DNA of 64,000 nucleotides from JADFOI01 sp965218935 (GCA_965218935.1 CBDCMH010000001.1:434001-498000), one strand, 5' to 3'. Counted from the stretch's first letter, positions 18,246 to 27,498 are shown. Program-made: numbers and translations. The notes: generated from the letters alone by a model not told the origin.

Positions 18246-18420
18246 GCTCCTTTGCTGAGAGTGAATATTTTGCAGCCCAAGCTTTGGGACTGCGTTCCTC
18301 TAACTGCAGCTCATTTTAGAGACTGCCTCTGAGGAGTTTGGCCTTCTCATCCTTATCTGCGGCGGATGAATTTGGAGCCTTGACGTGGTGGGTAGAATCG
18401 TCCCGAAACTTTTTTTTAAA
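18246..18420 (-). ncRNA. Candidate IS110 bridge RNA region
   Basis: About 175 bases of non-coding DNA precede the IS110 transposase. They contain two hairpins of matching design: 18272-18293 (GCAG-CCCAA, loop GCT, TTGGG-A-CTGC) and 18306-18326 (GCAG-CTC, loop ATTTTA, GAG-A-CTGC). Both have a GCAG/CTGC base and the same single bulged base. Structured RNA in exactly this position serves as the bridge RNA that pairs with target and donor DNA in IS110 elements. The assignment is inference from position and fold. Confidence 0.5.
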
Positions 18421-18449
18421 AATTTATGGCCGCCGGGACGGGTTGAGGT

Positions 18450-19082
18450 TTATTCTTCTTTTTCTATCTTGACTGGTATGGGCCGTTTTCCTTCTAGGTA
18501 TTCAATTAACAATTGATTTACTTCGGCTTGTTTAGCTTTCTCTTCTTCTGATACCTGAATTGATATTGGAAAGGCTCTTTTACCACTTAGAACCTCTGCT
18601 ATAGATTTTCTTATGAATAGCTGATCAATCGCCTCTTCACCACGAGCTATTGGTGAATACATTCCTCGTTTCAAATGAACTCTGTCAAAGTCATAACCAA
18701 GCGATTGTGCCATTTTATGAAGTAGATCAGTAAACAGTTCGTTTCCTTCATCTATCCAGATTTGGAGATCCTTCTTCTCATACTCCGTGTGAAAACTGAT
18801 CATGGTAGATCTTCCACGCTTCTACTACCGCCTTTTCCTTCTTTGACTGATACCTAATGCCTAAGATTTTTCTCCCATAGAATTCGGTATCTATGACATT
18901 CAGCGCTTGAACATGCGGAGCTGAAAGGCGCGTTGCTTGTGCTCGGGTCGCCATGAGAGTTTGGAACACATAGATTCTTTTTGACGCCTTTCACGCAGAA
19001 GCTCTAAGCGTTTCTGGACTTGAACCGCCAACAGTGGAGCCAGCAGTATGGCGAGTATGGTTAGCCAATTAGAAATTCCCAT
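18450..19082 (-). pseudogene. DUF6680-like membrane-anchored protein with two frameshifts
   Basis: Three consecutive pieces in different frames form one protein: MGISNWLTILAILLAPLLAV (membrane helix) to RERRQK; then IYVFQTLMATRAQATRLSAP to AWKIYHDQF; then TEYEKKDLQIWIDEGNELF to the end at 18450, including HLKRGMYSPIARGEE. Adding one A to an A5 run near 18985 and removing one T from a T4 run near 18793 restores a 190-200 residue frame. The architecture (N-terminal helix, conserved ALNVIDTEFYG and HLKRG segments) fits DUF6680 as I remember it. Function is unknown, though such genes are common in accessory regions. Confidence 0.6.
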
Positions 19083-19411
19083 TTAGACCTCGAAAGAGTT
19101 TAGGTGGATTCTACCACGGGGCTCCCACCTAAACAGTTCTACCCCATCTCACCGCCAGAGCATTTCTCCGGGGATTCCCCAGCTGCCCATGCGCGATTAG
19201 TCGTCTCAAGCGGGGAAAACCGCCTCAGGGCGCCTCGACTCGGAGGAAATCAGCTATCAGAGGACGGTTTAGCCTCGATTTCGGGCTAAGGGAGATAAAG
19301 GGGAGCGGCCTTCACCGAGCCCATCCGTCAGAGCCCGGCAAGGAATAAAACCGCTCCCCCGTTTGAGCAGCAGCGTCCAAAAAGGAGACGGAGCGTCGGG
19401 TTGAACACGCA

Positions 19412-19469
19412 CAGGACTTAAAATCCTGTGAGGGTTTCCCTCGTGAGGGTTCGAGTCCCTCCCCGGGCA
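19412..19469 (+). tRNA. 3' part of a tRNA-Leu(TAA) gene (attachment-site scar)
   Basis: The fragment has a complete anticodon arm (CAGGA-CTTAAAA-TCCTG, anticodon TAA), the long variable arm TGAGGGTTTCCCTCG, a T-arm (GAGGG-TTCGAGT-CCCTC) and acceptor strand CCCGGGC. The 5' acceptor strand and D-arm are absent upstream. This is the pattern left by an element that integrated into the 3' part of a tRNA-Leu gene. Confidence 0.75.
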
Positions 19470-19530
19470 CGCTTCTGACGCTGGTTTCAGCCAAGTTGAG
19501 TCTCCCCGACTCATCCCCAGAATACCCCAA

Positions 19531-19566
19531 TTGTGCCTAAAGTGTGCCCGCGGCAGACTCACTCCA
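19531..19566 (+). repeat. 36-bp direct repeat, copy 1
   Basis: This copy matches 25873-25908 at 34 of 36 positions and in the same orientation; the core is AAGTGTGCCCGCGGCAGACT. It starts about 60 bp after the tRNA-Leu scar. It could be an arm-type recombinase site or an island boundary. Confidence 0.7.
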
Positions 19567-19634
19567 AAATAGGCGGTAATTGGGGACTGGAAATCAAGTA
19601 ATTTCCTAGGACCTCGCGGTGTTTTTACCAGCCT

Positions 19635-20096
19635 TCACTCTGCCTGCGGTTTCAACTGCACCGAATCACCCAGCTGAATTCCAAGCTGGTCCCCGTTCCG
19701 AAGTTTGGACGACCGAACGACGATATTAAAATGATTAGGCATGTGGGTGAGATCAAAGCCGAGCACCGTTCCTAGAACGGCTTCTTGCATGCTCAGTTGA
19801 TCACCTCTAAAAACGACTCCTCCCTGAGTGACTTCAAAAAACCCCAAATAGTCAACTTTGTTCACTTTGTTTCCGAGGGAGACAGGTTCAACTGTCAGAA
19901 TCAGTTCATGAATCTCGCCACCCCTGAGGACTCGAGAAGGAACCGGGATGAGTTCGAGCGCTCGGTTAGGCAGCGAAATGTTCATAACCGCAACCATTTC
20001 TCCCTGCACCTGGCGGCGTTTTGAAAAGGGGTTGGCTGTGATCAATTTGGCCTGGTATGGATCTTGACTCATTAGCTCACTGATGAGTGAATACAA
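19635..20096 (-). CDS. Conserved protein of unknown function (DUF6917-like)
   Basis: The protein has up to 153 residues; starts at M1 (20096) or MSQDPYQAKL are possible. It has a beta-rich composition and a C-terminal segment HMPNHFNIVVRS followed by LGDSVQL. I associate RVLRGGEIHELILTVE with a small conserved family listed as DUF6917. It is the downstream neighbour of the TPP-dependent enzyme in the same direction, separated by 15 bp, so the two may be one transcription unit. No catalytic motif is evident. It lies inside the block bounded by the 36-bp direct repeats. Confidence 0.5.
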   Translation of the reverse strand: MYSLISELMSQDPYQAKLITANPFSKRRQVQGEMVAVMNISLPNRALELIPVPSRVLRGGEIHELILTVEPVSLGNKVNKVDYLGFFEVTQGGVVFRGDQLSMQEAVLGTVLGFDLTHMPNHFNIVVRSSKLRNGDQLGIQLGDSVQLKPQAE

Positions 20097-20111
20097 TTCT
20101 AGCCCAAAGGG

Positions 20112-21790
20112 CTACGCTACCCACGCGCTGACCGGCGCCTTTGCATCTTGGAGCTGCTGGACGACAACGTCAAGTAGAATGGGTCCCTCACTGTTCAGCG
20201 CCTGATCGAGCGCGGTCGCGAGATGGCCGGGTCTTCGACTCTCATACCGCTCAAGCCATAGGCCCTGGCTACCGCTGCGTGATCGCTCTCCAGGAAATCC
20301 ACCGAATAATACTGTGTACTGTGAGCCTTCTGACCCGCCTTGATCCAGCCATAGCTGGAGTTATTCAACACAATCAGAACGACAGGCAGCTTTAACCGAA
20401 CGATGGTTTCCAGGTCGCCCACGGAGATCCCGAAGCTTCCATCTCCCATGATCCCGATGATCTTTTGAGCATCCGGTCTAGCAAAGCTGGCACCGACTAC
20501 GGCTGGCAGAGCGTAGCCCAAAGCGCCATGTGCCCGTGGAGTGGCAAACCAGCGCCCCGCTTCCGGCAAACGCCAGTAAGCAGAGAGGTAGGGACAGGGA
20601 GTTCCCGGATCGGCACAAATAACTGTCCTTTCGGGAAGTACGTGAAACAGCTCTGCAAAAAATCTTTCCGGTCGGATCGGTACCTCGTCGGAGGAAAAGT
20701 CTTCTATCTGACTCAAGAAATCTTCCCGAGCTTTCTTGAGTTCGTTTGGATCCACTTTGCCACCCTCCCCACTGTCGAGCAGGTCAGCGACTTCGTTCGT
20801 CACTGCCGCCAATCCTAACTTGGCATCGCAGACTAACCCGAGCACTGTCCGGTAGTTGTGACCGATTCTTTCAGCGGCTACGTCCAGCTGGATCAGTTTC
20901 TTTTCCCCATCTCTCGGTGTTGACCACTTCTGCGTTGTCACCGAACCCTGACGACAGCCTATGTAAAAGACCAAGTCTGATTTCTTCAATATGTCCCGGA
21001 CGAAGGGCAGACCGCCGTTGCTCCCTACGACACCGAGCGAATAAGGATCGTTCTCCGCTATGCTGCCTTTTCCGCTGATGGAGGTGGCAACGGGAGCCCC
21101 CAGCAGATGACTCAGTTCGGTCAATTCCTGCCAGGCGCCTGACCGCAGTACTCCCGCTCCAGCCACAAGAAAGGGCCGACGTGCCTCGACCAGCAACTGG
21201 GCTGCCTTCTTTACCGAAGCTGAGTCCGGTCTCAGCCGGAAGGCTGGATAACCATTGAACAAAGGGTCGCCATAGACATCGGTCGACTCGAGCGGTTCAA
21301 GAAGTACACTGTGAGGTAGCACGAGATGAGTAGCTCCTAGAGAGCCAGTAGTGGCCTCCCGAAACGCACGACGCAGTGCTCTAGGCAACTGAGTCGAATT
21401 TACAGGAAGGGAATTCCATTTAGTCACGGCCGCCGAAAGGGCCCTTTGATCCAGTTCGGTAAGCGTGCCTCGATCGCTGTCTACTACGTCTATATCGGTC
21501 GTGAGGCATACAAGCGGCAGAGAAGAGCCGTTCGCTTCGGCCAACCCCGGCAGAATATAGAGTGCCCCTCCTCCGCTGGGCCCCTCGCACACCCCGACCT
21601 TCCCGCTGAAGCGAGCATAGGCTTCGGCCATAAACGACGCTGATCTTTCGTCTCGAGTGAGCACGTGCTGGATCTTCTGAGTTTTAGAAAGCGCCTCGTA
21701 GAAAGGAAGAGAAGTATCCCCGCAAAGGCCAAAGATGACCTCAACACCAAACTGCTCGAGCATCGCCACAATCACGTCGCTACCTAGCAT
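20112..21790 (-). pseudogene. Thiamine-diphosphate-dependent enzyme, acetolactate-synthase-like, frameshifted at the C-terminus
   Basis: The start at 21790 (MLGSDVIVAMLEQFGVEVIF) fits the N-terminus of this family; an in-frame extension to 21919 looks like leader sequence. The catalytic Glu lies in RDERSASFMAEAYARFSG, and the diphosphate-binding motif is GDGSFGISVGD ... NNSSYGW. Enzymes of this fold decarboxylate 2-oxo acids and join or release the product (acetolactate synthase, oxalyl-CoA, sulfoacetaldehyde or benzoylformate enzymes). The frame breaks after RVEDP near 20229 and would stop at 20195. Adding one G restores HLATALDQALNSEGPILLDV and a stop at 20112. The missing tail is about 40 residues, so activity is doubtful as read. 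The exact substrate is unknown. Confidence 0.7.
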
Positions 21791-22102
21791 ACTGATCTTC
21801 TGCACTCGTGTTCGTTGGACCCATCCGATGTGATCATATAGAACGAGTCCTCCCTCAGCTACTTCCGGCAGTGGCCTTGAGCTTTCTCTTGGGAACCTGA
21901 CCCCAAGGGACCCACACAACTGCCATTTTCATGCCCATACTCTTTACTTAAGGGACTCGACTCGCACCAACGTTACCTTAGGCTGCACCCATTTTACAAG
22001 ACGGGAGTTCAACTATTAGACCTGACATCCCTAGGTCTATATTGTTCTTGAAATCCTCAGGACAATCGGATACAAGATGAGAGCCCACGAACAGGAATCA
22101 CT

Positions 22103-23371
22103 ATGAGCAACACCGAGGCTGGCGACCAACTGCAGGACGTGAGGATCTTGCGGATGCTGGGACCGGGGCTGATTGTGGCCGCGACGGGCGTAGGAGCCGG
22201 GGATATCGTTTCGGCGACGGTGGGAGGGGCTAACCATGGTCTGATCCTATTGTGGTGTGTGGCAATGGGCGCCTTTTTCAAGTATGTGCTGAATGAGGGA
22301 ATTGCTCGCTGGCAGCTGGCGACCAATCTCACACTAGTGGAGGGCTGGGCCAGCCACCTCCCGGGAGGTGTGCAATGGTGCTTTGGAGCCTACCTCCTGA
22401 TCTGGACTGTTGCTGTCAGTGCGGCTCTCATCAGCGCCTGCGGTTTGGGACTCCAAAACCTGACCGGAGGGGTTGTTCCCCAATCCTTGGGTGGCGTTGC
22501 CCACTCACTGCTTGGCTGCGCCTTTGTCCTGGTTGGGGGTTTTGCAGGGTTTGAAAAACTCATGCGCTTTTTGCTGGGTCTTATGGTCCTCGGCATCGTG
22601 GTCTGTGCAGCCCTGACCTTCGGCAATCCGGCGGAAGCGCTGCAAGGATTGTTCGTGCCTCGCATTCCTTCAGGAGGCACCGTTTACGTGCTGTCCATCA
22701 TAGGTGGCGTCGGGGGGTCGGTAACCATGCTTTCCTACAATTACTGGTTGCGCGAGAAGAATCTGGTAGGATCCGGCTACGTCCGTTTCATCCGGGCCGA
22801 CCTCGCCCTGGCCTATGTTTTCACGGCCATACTAGCCTTTGCTATTATGTCGATGGCCCATCAGGCGTTTTGGGTGACGGGTATTCAGATCACTGATAAC
22901 GAGGTCGTGCCTAGAATGGCGGAAACACTGGCTTCAGTGGCAGGGCCAACGGGATTCTATATCTATTCGGTGGGCTTCTGGGCAGCCGTTTTTACTTCCC
23001 TTCTAGGAGTCTGGCAGAGTTTGCCTTACCTGTTTGCAGATGTCTACGGCTTACTGCGAAACTATCCAGCCGATGTTCGAGAACAACTCGTGCAGATGTC
23101 CAGCATCCCTTATCGCACTGCCTTGCTGTTTATCACGTTGGTACCCATTCCCTTAGTTCTGCTCGACCGTCCCCTGTTTCTCATTGTAGTCTTTACGGTT
23201 GTCAGCAGTCTTTTTATTCCATTTCTGGCAGGCACATTACTTTATTTGAACAACCGCATCGCCTGGGACAGCAATGTTCCGCACAACAGTAAGTTCATGA
23301 ATGCTATGTTGCTGCTTATTCTGACTCTCTTCCTGGTGGTGGGGTTACGGGAGATCTTCCAAGCTTTTTAA
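22103..23371 (+). CDS. Nramp-superfamily transporter lacking the DPGN motif
   Basis: The 422-residue inner-membrane protein has about 11 hydrophobic segments and the start GPGLIVAATGVGAGDIVSAT, which aligns with Nramp helix 1. Canonical manganese/iron Nramp proteins have DPGN there and MPH in helix 6. Here helix 1 has GVGAGD, and the helix 6 region reads SVTMLSYNYWLREK. The metal ligands are therefore not conserved, and the substrate cannot be assumed to be Mn2+ or Fe2+. A second protein of this type is at 43001. The start ATG 22103 follows AGGAATCACT. It is divergent from the TPP enzyme and lies within the direct-repeat-bounded block. Confidence 0.75.
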   Translation: MSNTEAGDQLQDVRILRMLGPGLIVAATGVGAGDIVSATVGGANHGLILLWCVAMGAFFKYVLNEGIARWQLATNLTLVEGWASHLPGGVQWCFGAYLLIWTVAVSAALISACGLGLQNLTGGVVPQSLGGVAHSLLGCAFVLVGGFAGFEKLMRFLLGLMVLGIVVCAALTFGNPAEALQGLFVPRIPSGGTVYVLSIIGGVGGSVTMLSYNYWLREKNLVGSGYVRFIRADLALAYVFTAILAFAIMSMAHQAFWVTGIQITDNEVVPRMAETLASVAGPTGFYIYSVGFWAAVFTSLLGVWQSLPYLFADVYGLLRNYPADVREQLVQMSSIPYRTALLFITLVPIPLVLLDRPLFLIVVFTVVSSLFIPFLAGTLLYLNNRIAWDSNVPHNSKFMNAMLLLILTLFLVVGLREIFQAF

Positions 23372-23492
23372 ACCGGGATTCTCATAGCTTCTCGTCACGA
23401 AGCGGTGAAAGCGCCGGTCTGGCAAGATACGCCTTGGCCAGCAGCCCTGGCTGGCCCCAAGGGTCAACCCGAGAGCAGGCGGCTCCTGGCTC

Positions 23493-25532
23493 TTACGGAC
23501 TGGGAGAATCTTTCAGAGCGTAGTCCCAGTGGGCTTTTCCATGCTTGACCAGAGCCGACAGGTCTTCGGACAGCAGGTAGCCTTTTTCGATCAACCTCAG
23601 CACCGCTTCCGTGTAAAGGCCCAGGTAATGGTCTCGGTCCCGGTAACGCTCCTCTATAGAAGGCCTGGGGTCCCCCCTGCTCTCTCTTTCGCTCCGAGTG
23701 CGAGCAAACGGGATGTAGGACCCGACCAGCCCAGCCACCTGGTCTGGCGCACCAATCTCGTGGTTCCGAAGATTCCACCCCGTGTAAGTTGCCAAACGCA
23801 CCACTACGCAGGGAAGCCGAATGCCGGCTAACTCGTTCCCGTCGGCATCGACTTGCGGCTGTAGGAGTGGATAGGGGTTTCCTACCTTGGGTGGTTCGAA
23901 ATCAATGATTCCTTCGGTTTTAAAGCGAGGGCCAAAATTCACCCGATAAGTCATGGGAGGAAAGCGTGGAAGTTCCACTCCTGGGATCCTTGGAAAAGAA
24001 ACAGACTCCAGCGGAGCGAGCGTGCCGTCATCGATTCGAGGGTACTGGCTGGGAGGGGGCAAAGTTCCCTCAGTTACCCAACGATCCATGGCCAAGAGTA
24101 GAGCACGAAAAGACCAGTTGAAGTCGTTGGGGCTGTTCTTGTGTTGTCCCCGAATGCGGTACTCCTCGATGCCATTGCGTGCAGGGGGGAAGGCACCGGG
24201 GCCGTGCCCCGTCCCGGAAAAGAAGTAAATCCTCACATTCTCCGGGATCTCAATGTCTCTTTTCCCGTCGATGGTGGTATGAATCAAGGCCGAAGCTCGG
24301 CCCCAGTATTCGTTGGAGGCATTCGGATAAAAGATCTTGGGCATCACCGCGGGATTCTTTTCGTAGTAGGCGAGCATTCCATCCGTCTGTCCGGTTTCTG
24401 GGTCCGTCTGAGTGACGTCGGTGAATGGGAAAAGATTAGTCGGAGTGAAGAAAGCGATCATGAATGGGTGGGCACCACGTGAAGGCTGGCTAAAACGGTG
24501 GTTCATTCCGCGGTTGCCCTGGGCTGAAACATTCGGAATTATGCCGTCAAAGACCTTGCGATTTCTTTCATCTGCGTTGAATCCGGTATAGATGAACTCC
24601 CTCAAAAAGCGCCCGCTCTGTGAGGTTCCGAAGGCATAGGCTCTGTCGATTTCAACCAGTTCATTTTTCTCATACTTGAAAAAGGAAACCAGATCGCGGA
24701 CCGAGGCTAGCCCCAGTCCGGCCACCTTCGGATTGTGGGTCCGCCAGACAACCTCATAGATTTTCCCCGGTTCAAATCCACTGCTCAGATAAACGGAGTT
24801 AGGATCGTGGATCACTTGCTCATCTATCAATCGAGCAAAATCCCAATCCCTTCTGGGAATGATCCGACGTTCACCGGCGATGGTGTCTCTCACCGTGAGA
24901 ATTGAGTCCGGACCATCCGGATCAACGGCGGGGTTAGGGACCATATAGCGGTCCGCCAGGGAGTGCTGATAAACCTTCTCGACGGTGACGCAATCGGTTC
25001 GGGTGAGGCCCTCAATGGGTCGGCCATCGTTGGTGGCTGTCGGCGTCTGAAGCCTCATGAGATTCTCCCGGTCAGGCAGATCAAATTGCCATCCGCTCCA
25101 CACAACACTGAAGCCTTTCGCCATCAGGAAACCATCCCCTACCTCTCTCGGGACACCAGGATCCGGAGACCGACGGTTGAAGGGAAGGCCTCGGTTACCC
25201 CGATTCGTGACACCGTAAATCAATGCTCCATTCCCCAGACTGGCCTCCTTGGGCCTCAGGAGGTAGAGATCGGCTGAGAACTCCACTTGTCCTGCGTTAT
25301 TACGCGGAGCTTGATCCAGATCCACTACGATCCTATTGTGGGGGTTCTCCGAGTATACGGCAAAATACACTTTCCCCTCTATTCTCTCGTAAGGACCAGC
25401 CAGCCCGAATGAGCGACCACCGGCCACCTCCGTGCGTGAAACAACCTCCACCCGCACTACACCGGCCTCAGAATCCACTAGAAACAAACTGACCACGACC
25501 GCTGTCATCGCCATCGTTTTGATTACTTTCAT
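23493..25532 (-). CDS. Secreted alpha/beta-hydrolase-domain protein (Abhydrolase_10 type)
   Basis: The start at 25532 (MKVIKTMAMTAVVVSLFL) is preceded by AAGGGAGGTCGGCAT and gives a clear signal peptide cleaved near SEA. The 679-residue product has the nucleophile motif GTSQSGRFLREF, in which the second Ser is the catalytic one. The late segment FFSGTGHGPGAFPP holds a likely catalytic His. Large exported hydrolases of this kind are listed as alpha/beta hydrolase domain proteins (PF20091-like) with unknown substrates, plausibly esters. The Tyr- and Pro-rich middle and long N-terminal beta region fit that family. It lies inside the 6.3-kb block between the two tRNA scars and reads toward the Nramp-like gene. 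No frame problems are seen. Confidence 0.75.
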   Translation of the reverse strand: MKVIKTMAMTAVVVSLFLVDSEAGVVRVEVVSRTEVAGGRSFGLAGPYERIEGKVYFAVYSENPHNRIVVDLDQAPRNNAGQVEFSADLYLLRPKEASLGNGALIYGVTNRGNRGLPFNRRSPDPGVPREVGDGFLMAKGFSVVWSGWQFDLPDRENLMRLQTPTATNDGRPIEGLTRTDCVTVEKVYQHSLADRYMVPNPAVDPDGPDSILTVRDTIAGERRIIPRRDWDFARLIDEQVIHDPNSVYLSSGFEPGKIYEVVWRTHNPKVAGLGLASVRDLVSFFKYEKNELVEIDRAYAFGTSQSGRFLREFIYTGFNADERNRKVFDGIIPNVSAQGNRGMNHRFSQPSRGAHPFMIAFFTPTNLFPFTDVTQTDPETGQTDGMLAYYEKNPAVMPKIFYPNASNEYWGRASALIHTTIDGKRDIEIPENVRIYFFSGTGHGPGAFPPARNGIEEYRIRGQHKNSPNDFNWSFRALLLAMDRWVTEGTLPPPSQYPRIDDGTLAPLESVSFPRIPGVELPRFPPMTYRVNFGPRFKTEGIIDFEPPKVGNPYPLLQPQVDADGNELAGIRLPCVVVRLATYTGWNLRNHEIGAPDQVAGLVGSYIPFARTRSERESRGDPRPSIEERYRDRDHYLGLYTEAVLRLIEKGYLLSEDLSALVKHGKAHWDYALKDSPSP

Positions 25533-25799
25533 ATGCCGACCTCCCTTCGTTGCCCTGGCTATGAAGATTCTGAATCTGGGTTGGTAATATCTCGTCAATG
25601 TATCCGCTCTTTGAAAGGGGGTCAAGGTCGGGCTGTACGTCTACCAGAACAAATCGCCCCATCCATTCTCCCTAACCACAAGCTCTGACTTAGATAGCCC
25701 TCCAGAAACTTCTCCGAATTGGTAGATATTTGTTAGATAAAGGCCATTTTTGGCCTTATCTTGGGAGTTCTTATTTTTTGTAAGTTATTGATCTATAAA

Positions 25800-25843
25800 T
25801 GGTACGCCCGGCAGGATTCGAACCTGCGCTTTTGGTTCCGGAG
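25800..25843 (-). tRNA. 3' half of a tRNA-Arg(CCG) gene (attachment-site scar)
   Basis: On the minus strand, from the anticodon loop CTCCGGA (anticodon CCG) the sequence reads variable region, T-arm GCAGG-TTCGAAT-CCTGC, acceptor strand CGGGCGT, discriminator A and an encoded CCA. The bases 5' of the loop do not form an anticodon stem, and no D-arm is present. It therefore starts at the anticodon loop, like the CAT scar at 9612. Confidence 0.75.
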
Positions 25844-25872
25844 GACTAGGGTCTAAAACAGACCTCAGGGGG

Positions 25873-25908
25873 TTGTGCCCGAAGTGTGCCCGCGGCAGAC
25901 TCACTCCA
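25873..25908 (+). repeat. 36-bp direct repeat, copy 2
   Basis: Partner of 19531-19566 (34/36 identical, same strand). It lies about 30 bp from the 5' edge of the tRNA-Arg scar, on the side where element DNA would be expected. Confidence 0.7.
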
Positions 25909-26013
25909 GCTCACTCCCGTCAACTCAAACCAGTTTAGACAGCCAATTTTGATTGCTTTCATGGTGCCTCAAGATTTAGCATGGGGCAACTGCATTGCGC
26001 GAGGGGGACTTCT

Positions 26014-26133
26014 ATGGTCGGCAAGACCATCTCGCATTACAAGGTTCTGGAGAAAATCGGCGAAGGAGGCATGGGTGTGGTCTACAAGGCTGAGGACACC
26101 CGATTAGGCCGGAATGTGGCCCTATGTCAATAG
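26014..26133 (+). pseudogene. Ser/Thr protein kinase, N-terminal fragment (39 codons)
   Basis: The frame reads MVGKTISHYKVLEKIGEGGM then GVVYKAEDTRLGRNVAL, exactly the start of an acidobacterial-type PknB-like kinase, and ends CQ-stop where the invariant Lys (VALK) should be. The catalytic Lys and everything beyond are missing. The breakpoint is followed at 26155 by the asparaginase gene. Confidence 0.8.
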
Positions 26134-26154
26134 GTCACTGTAAGGAGGATATCG

Positions 26155-27209
26155 ATGACTAAGAAGAACAGGGGCTGTTTACCTATTTCCTGCCTCCTAC
26201 CGTTCCTGAGCATTTCTCTGTTGTATGGGGCCAGTCAGCCGACCGTAGTCGTGGTGGCGACTGGGGGACCATCGCCATGAGGTTCGACCCTGATGTGGGA
26301 GGACCAGTACCCGCACTGAGCGGTGAGGATCTGGTCAAGGCTGTGCCGGAACTCGAGGAATTAGCAGAGATCAAAGTCGTCAATTTCAGTAATATTCCCA
26401 GTGACTATATGGTCCCCGAACAGTGGATTGCGATGTCGAAGAGGGTCAGTGACATTCTGGCTGATTCAGAGGTTGCGGGAGTTGTCGTTACACATGGGAC
26501 GGATACTCTGGAGGAAACTGCCTATTTCTTAGATTTGACTTTGAAAAATGACAAGCCGGTTGTCTGTATCGGAGCCCAAAGGAATGCATCGGATAAAGAT
26601 ACAGACGGTCCGAGGAATCTTCTGAATGCAGTCAGACAGATTCTTTCAAAGGATTCAAAGGGGCAAGGAGTAACCATTACCTTTAATCACTACATCAATG
26701 CCGCACGGGCAGCGACCAAGACCCATGCTAGTAACGTTCAGACCTTCGAGTCGGGAAATTATGGGTACCTAGGATACGTGGATCACGATCGAGTTATTTT
26801 CTTTACCAAACCTCTTCGACGGCAGACACTCCCTTTGCCTTCCAAGCTCCCCCGAGTGGAGTTGATCAACATGTACCCTGGGGCAGACGGCAGACTCTTG
26901 AAATACGCTGTCGATTCTGGTTCGGAGGGAATTGTTGTCAGTGCCTTAGGCTGGGGAAATGTAAACGAACCGATGTATGAAGCTATTCGATACGCCCTTA
27001 ACAAAGGAGTTCCAGTGGTGATCAGCACCCGATCGAATCTTGGGCGGACACTTCCGGTTTATGCTTTCAAAGGCGGAGGGGCCACACTGAAGGAAATTGG
27101 CAGTGTGTTCGCGGATGACCTCAGTCCGTGGAAAGCAAGAATCCTCTTGATGCTGACCCTTCCTTTGACGAAGGACCAAAAAGGCCTCCAAGCCTACTTC
27201 GACAGATAG
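26155..27209 (+). pseudogene. ansB: Type II L-asparaginase, frameshifted inside the catalytic TGGTIA motif
   Basis: From ATG 26155 (after AAGGAGGATATCG) the frame encodes a signal peptide (MTKKNRGCLPISCLLPFLSI) and QPTVVVVATGG, then shifts and stops at 26276. The rest of the protein is one frame over, from RFDPDVGGPVPALSG to 27209. A G6 instead of the G5 run at 26263-26267 would give VVVATGGTIAMRF, the motif with the nucleophilic Thr. The second catalytic motif THGTDTLEETAYFL is intact, as is the C-terminal domain. Repaired, it would be a periplasmic enzyme of about 350 residues converting asparagine to aspartate and ammonia. As read, no active enzyme can be made from either piece. Confidence 0.85.
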
Positions 27210-27260
27210 GGGGATCTCCACACAGTGATGACTTGCTCCACAAACTTAAGCAGAAGCACC

Positions 27261-27380
27261 GTCAACTTAAAGGAACTAAGCCGAGATTTTCCTCAAAACA
27301 ACAGGAGTCTCGCAATCGCCCAAATCAACGTCGTCCTCAACTGGTTTGAAGAACTCAAACGCCTGGTGCCTACCCCATGA
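27261..27380 (+). pseudogene. C-terminal fragment of a kinase/PD40-type protein
   Basis: The frame reads VNLKELSRDFPQNN then INVVLNWFEELKRLVPTP and a TGA at 27378-27380. As I recall, tails like VLNWFEELKRLVP close acidobacterial Ser/Thr kinases with beta-propeller C-termini. Its stop overlaps the next kinase start as ATGA, so two kinase genes once lay in tandem here. Confidence 0.5.
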
Positions 27381-27472
27381 TCGGCCAAACCATCTCCCAC
27401 TACAAAATCACAGAGAAGCTAGGTGGCGGTGGGATGGGTAAGAAGATACCCGCCTGGACAAGAAGGGGTTAG
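27377..27472 (+). pseudogene. Ser/Thr protein kinase, N-terminal fragment (31 codons)
   Basis: The frame reads MIGQTISHYKITEKLGGGGM-GKKIPAW and stops. The glycine-rich loop is followed directly by foreign sequence in place of GVVYKAED. The fragment ends about 50 bp before the IS5/IS1182-type transposase. Confidence 0.75.
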
Positions 27473-27498
27473 CAGTCCGTGGTGAAAGTCGAGGATAA

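Noticed and set aside
19269..19562. Minus-strand frames with PGRDSNPHEG and GEGLEPSRGKP
   Set aside because: These are antisense readings of the tRNA-Leu 3' part and are well-known spurious proteins.
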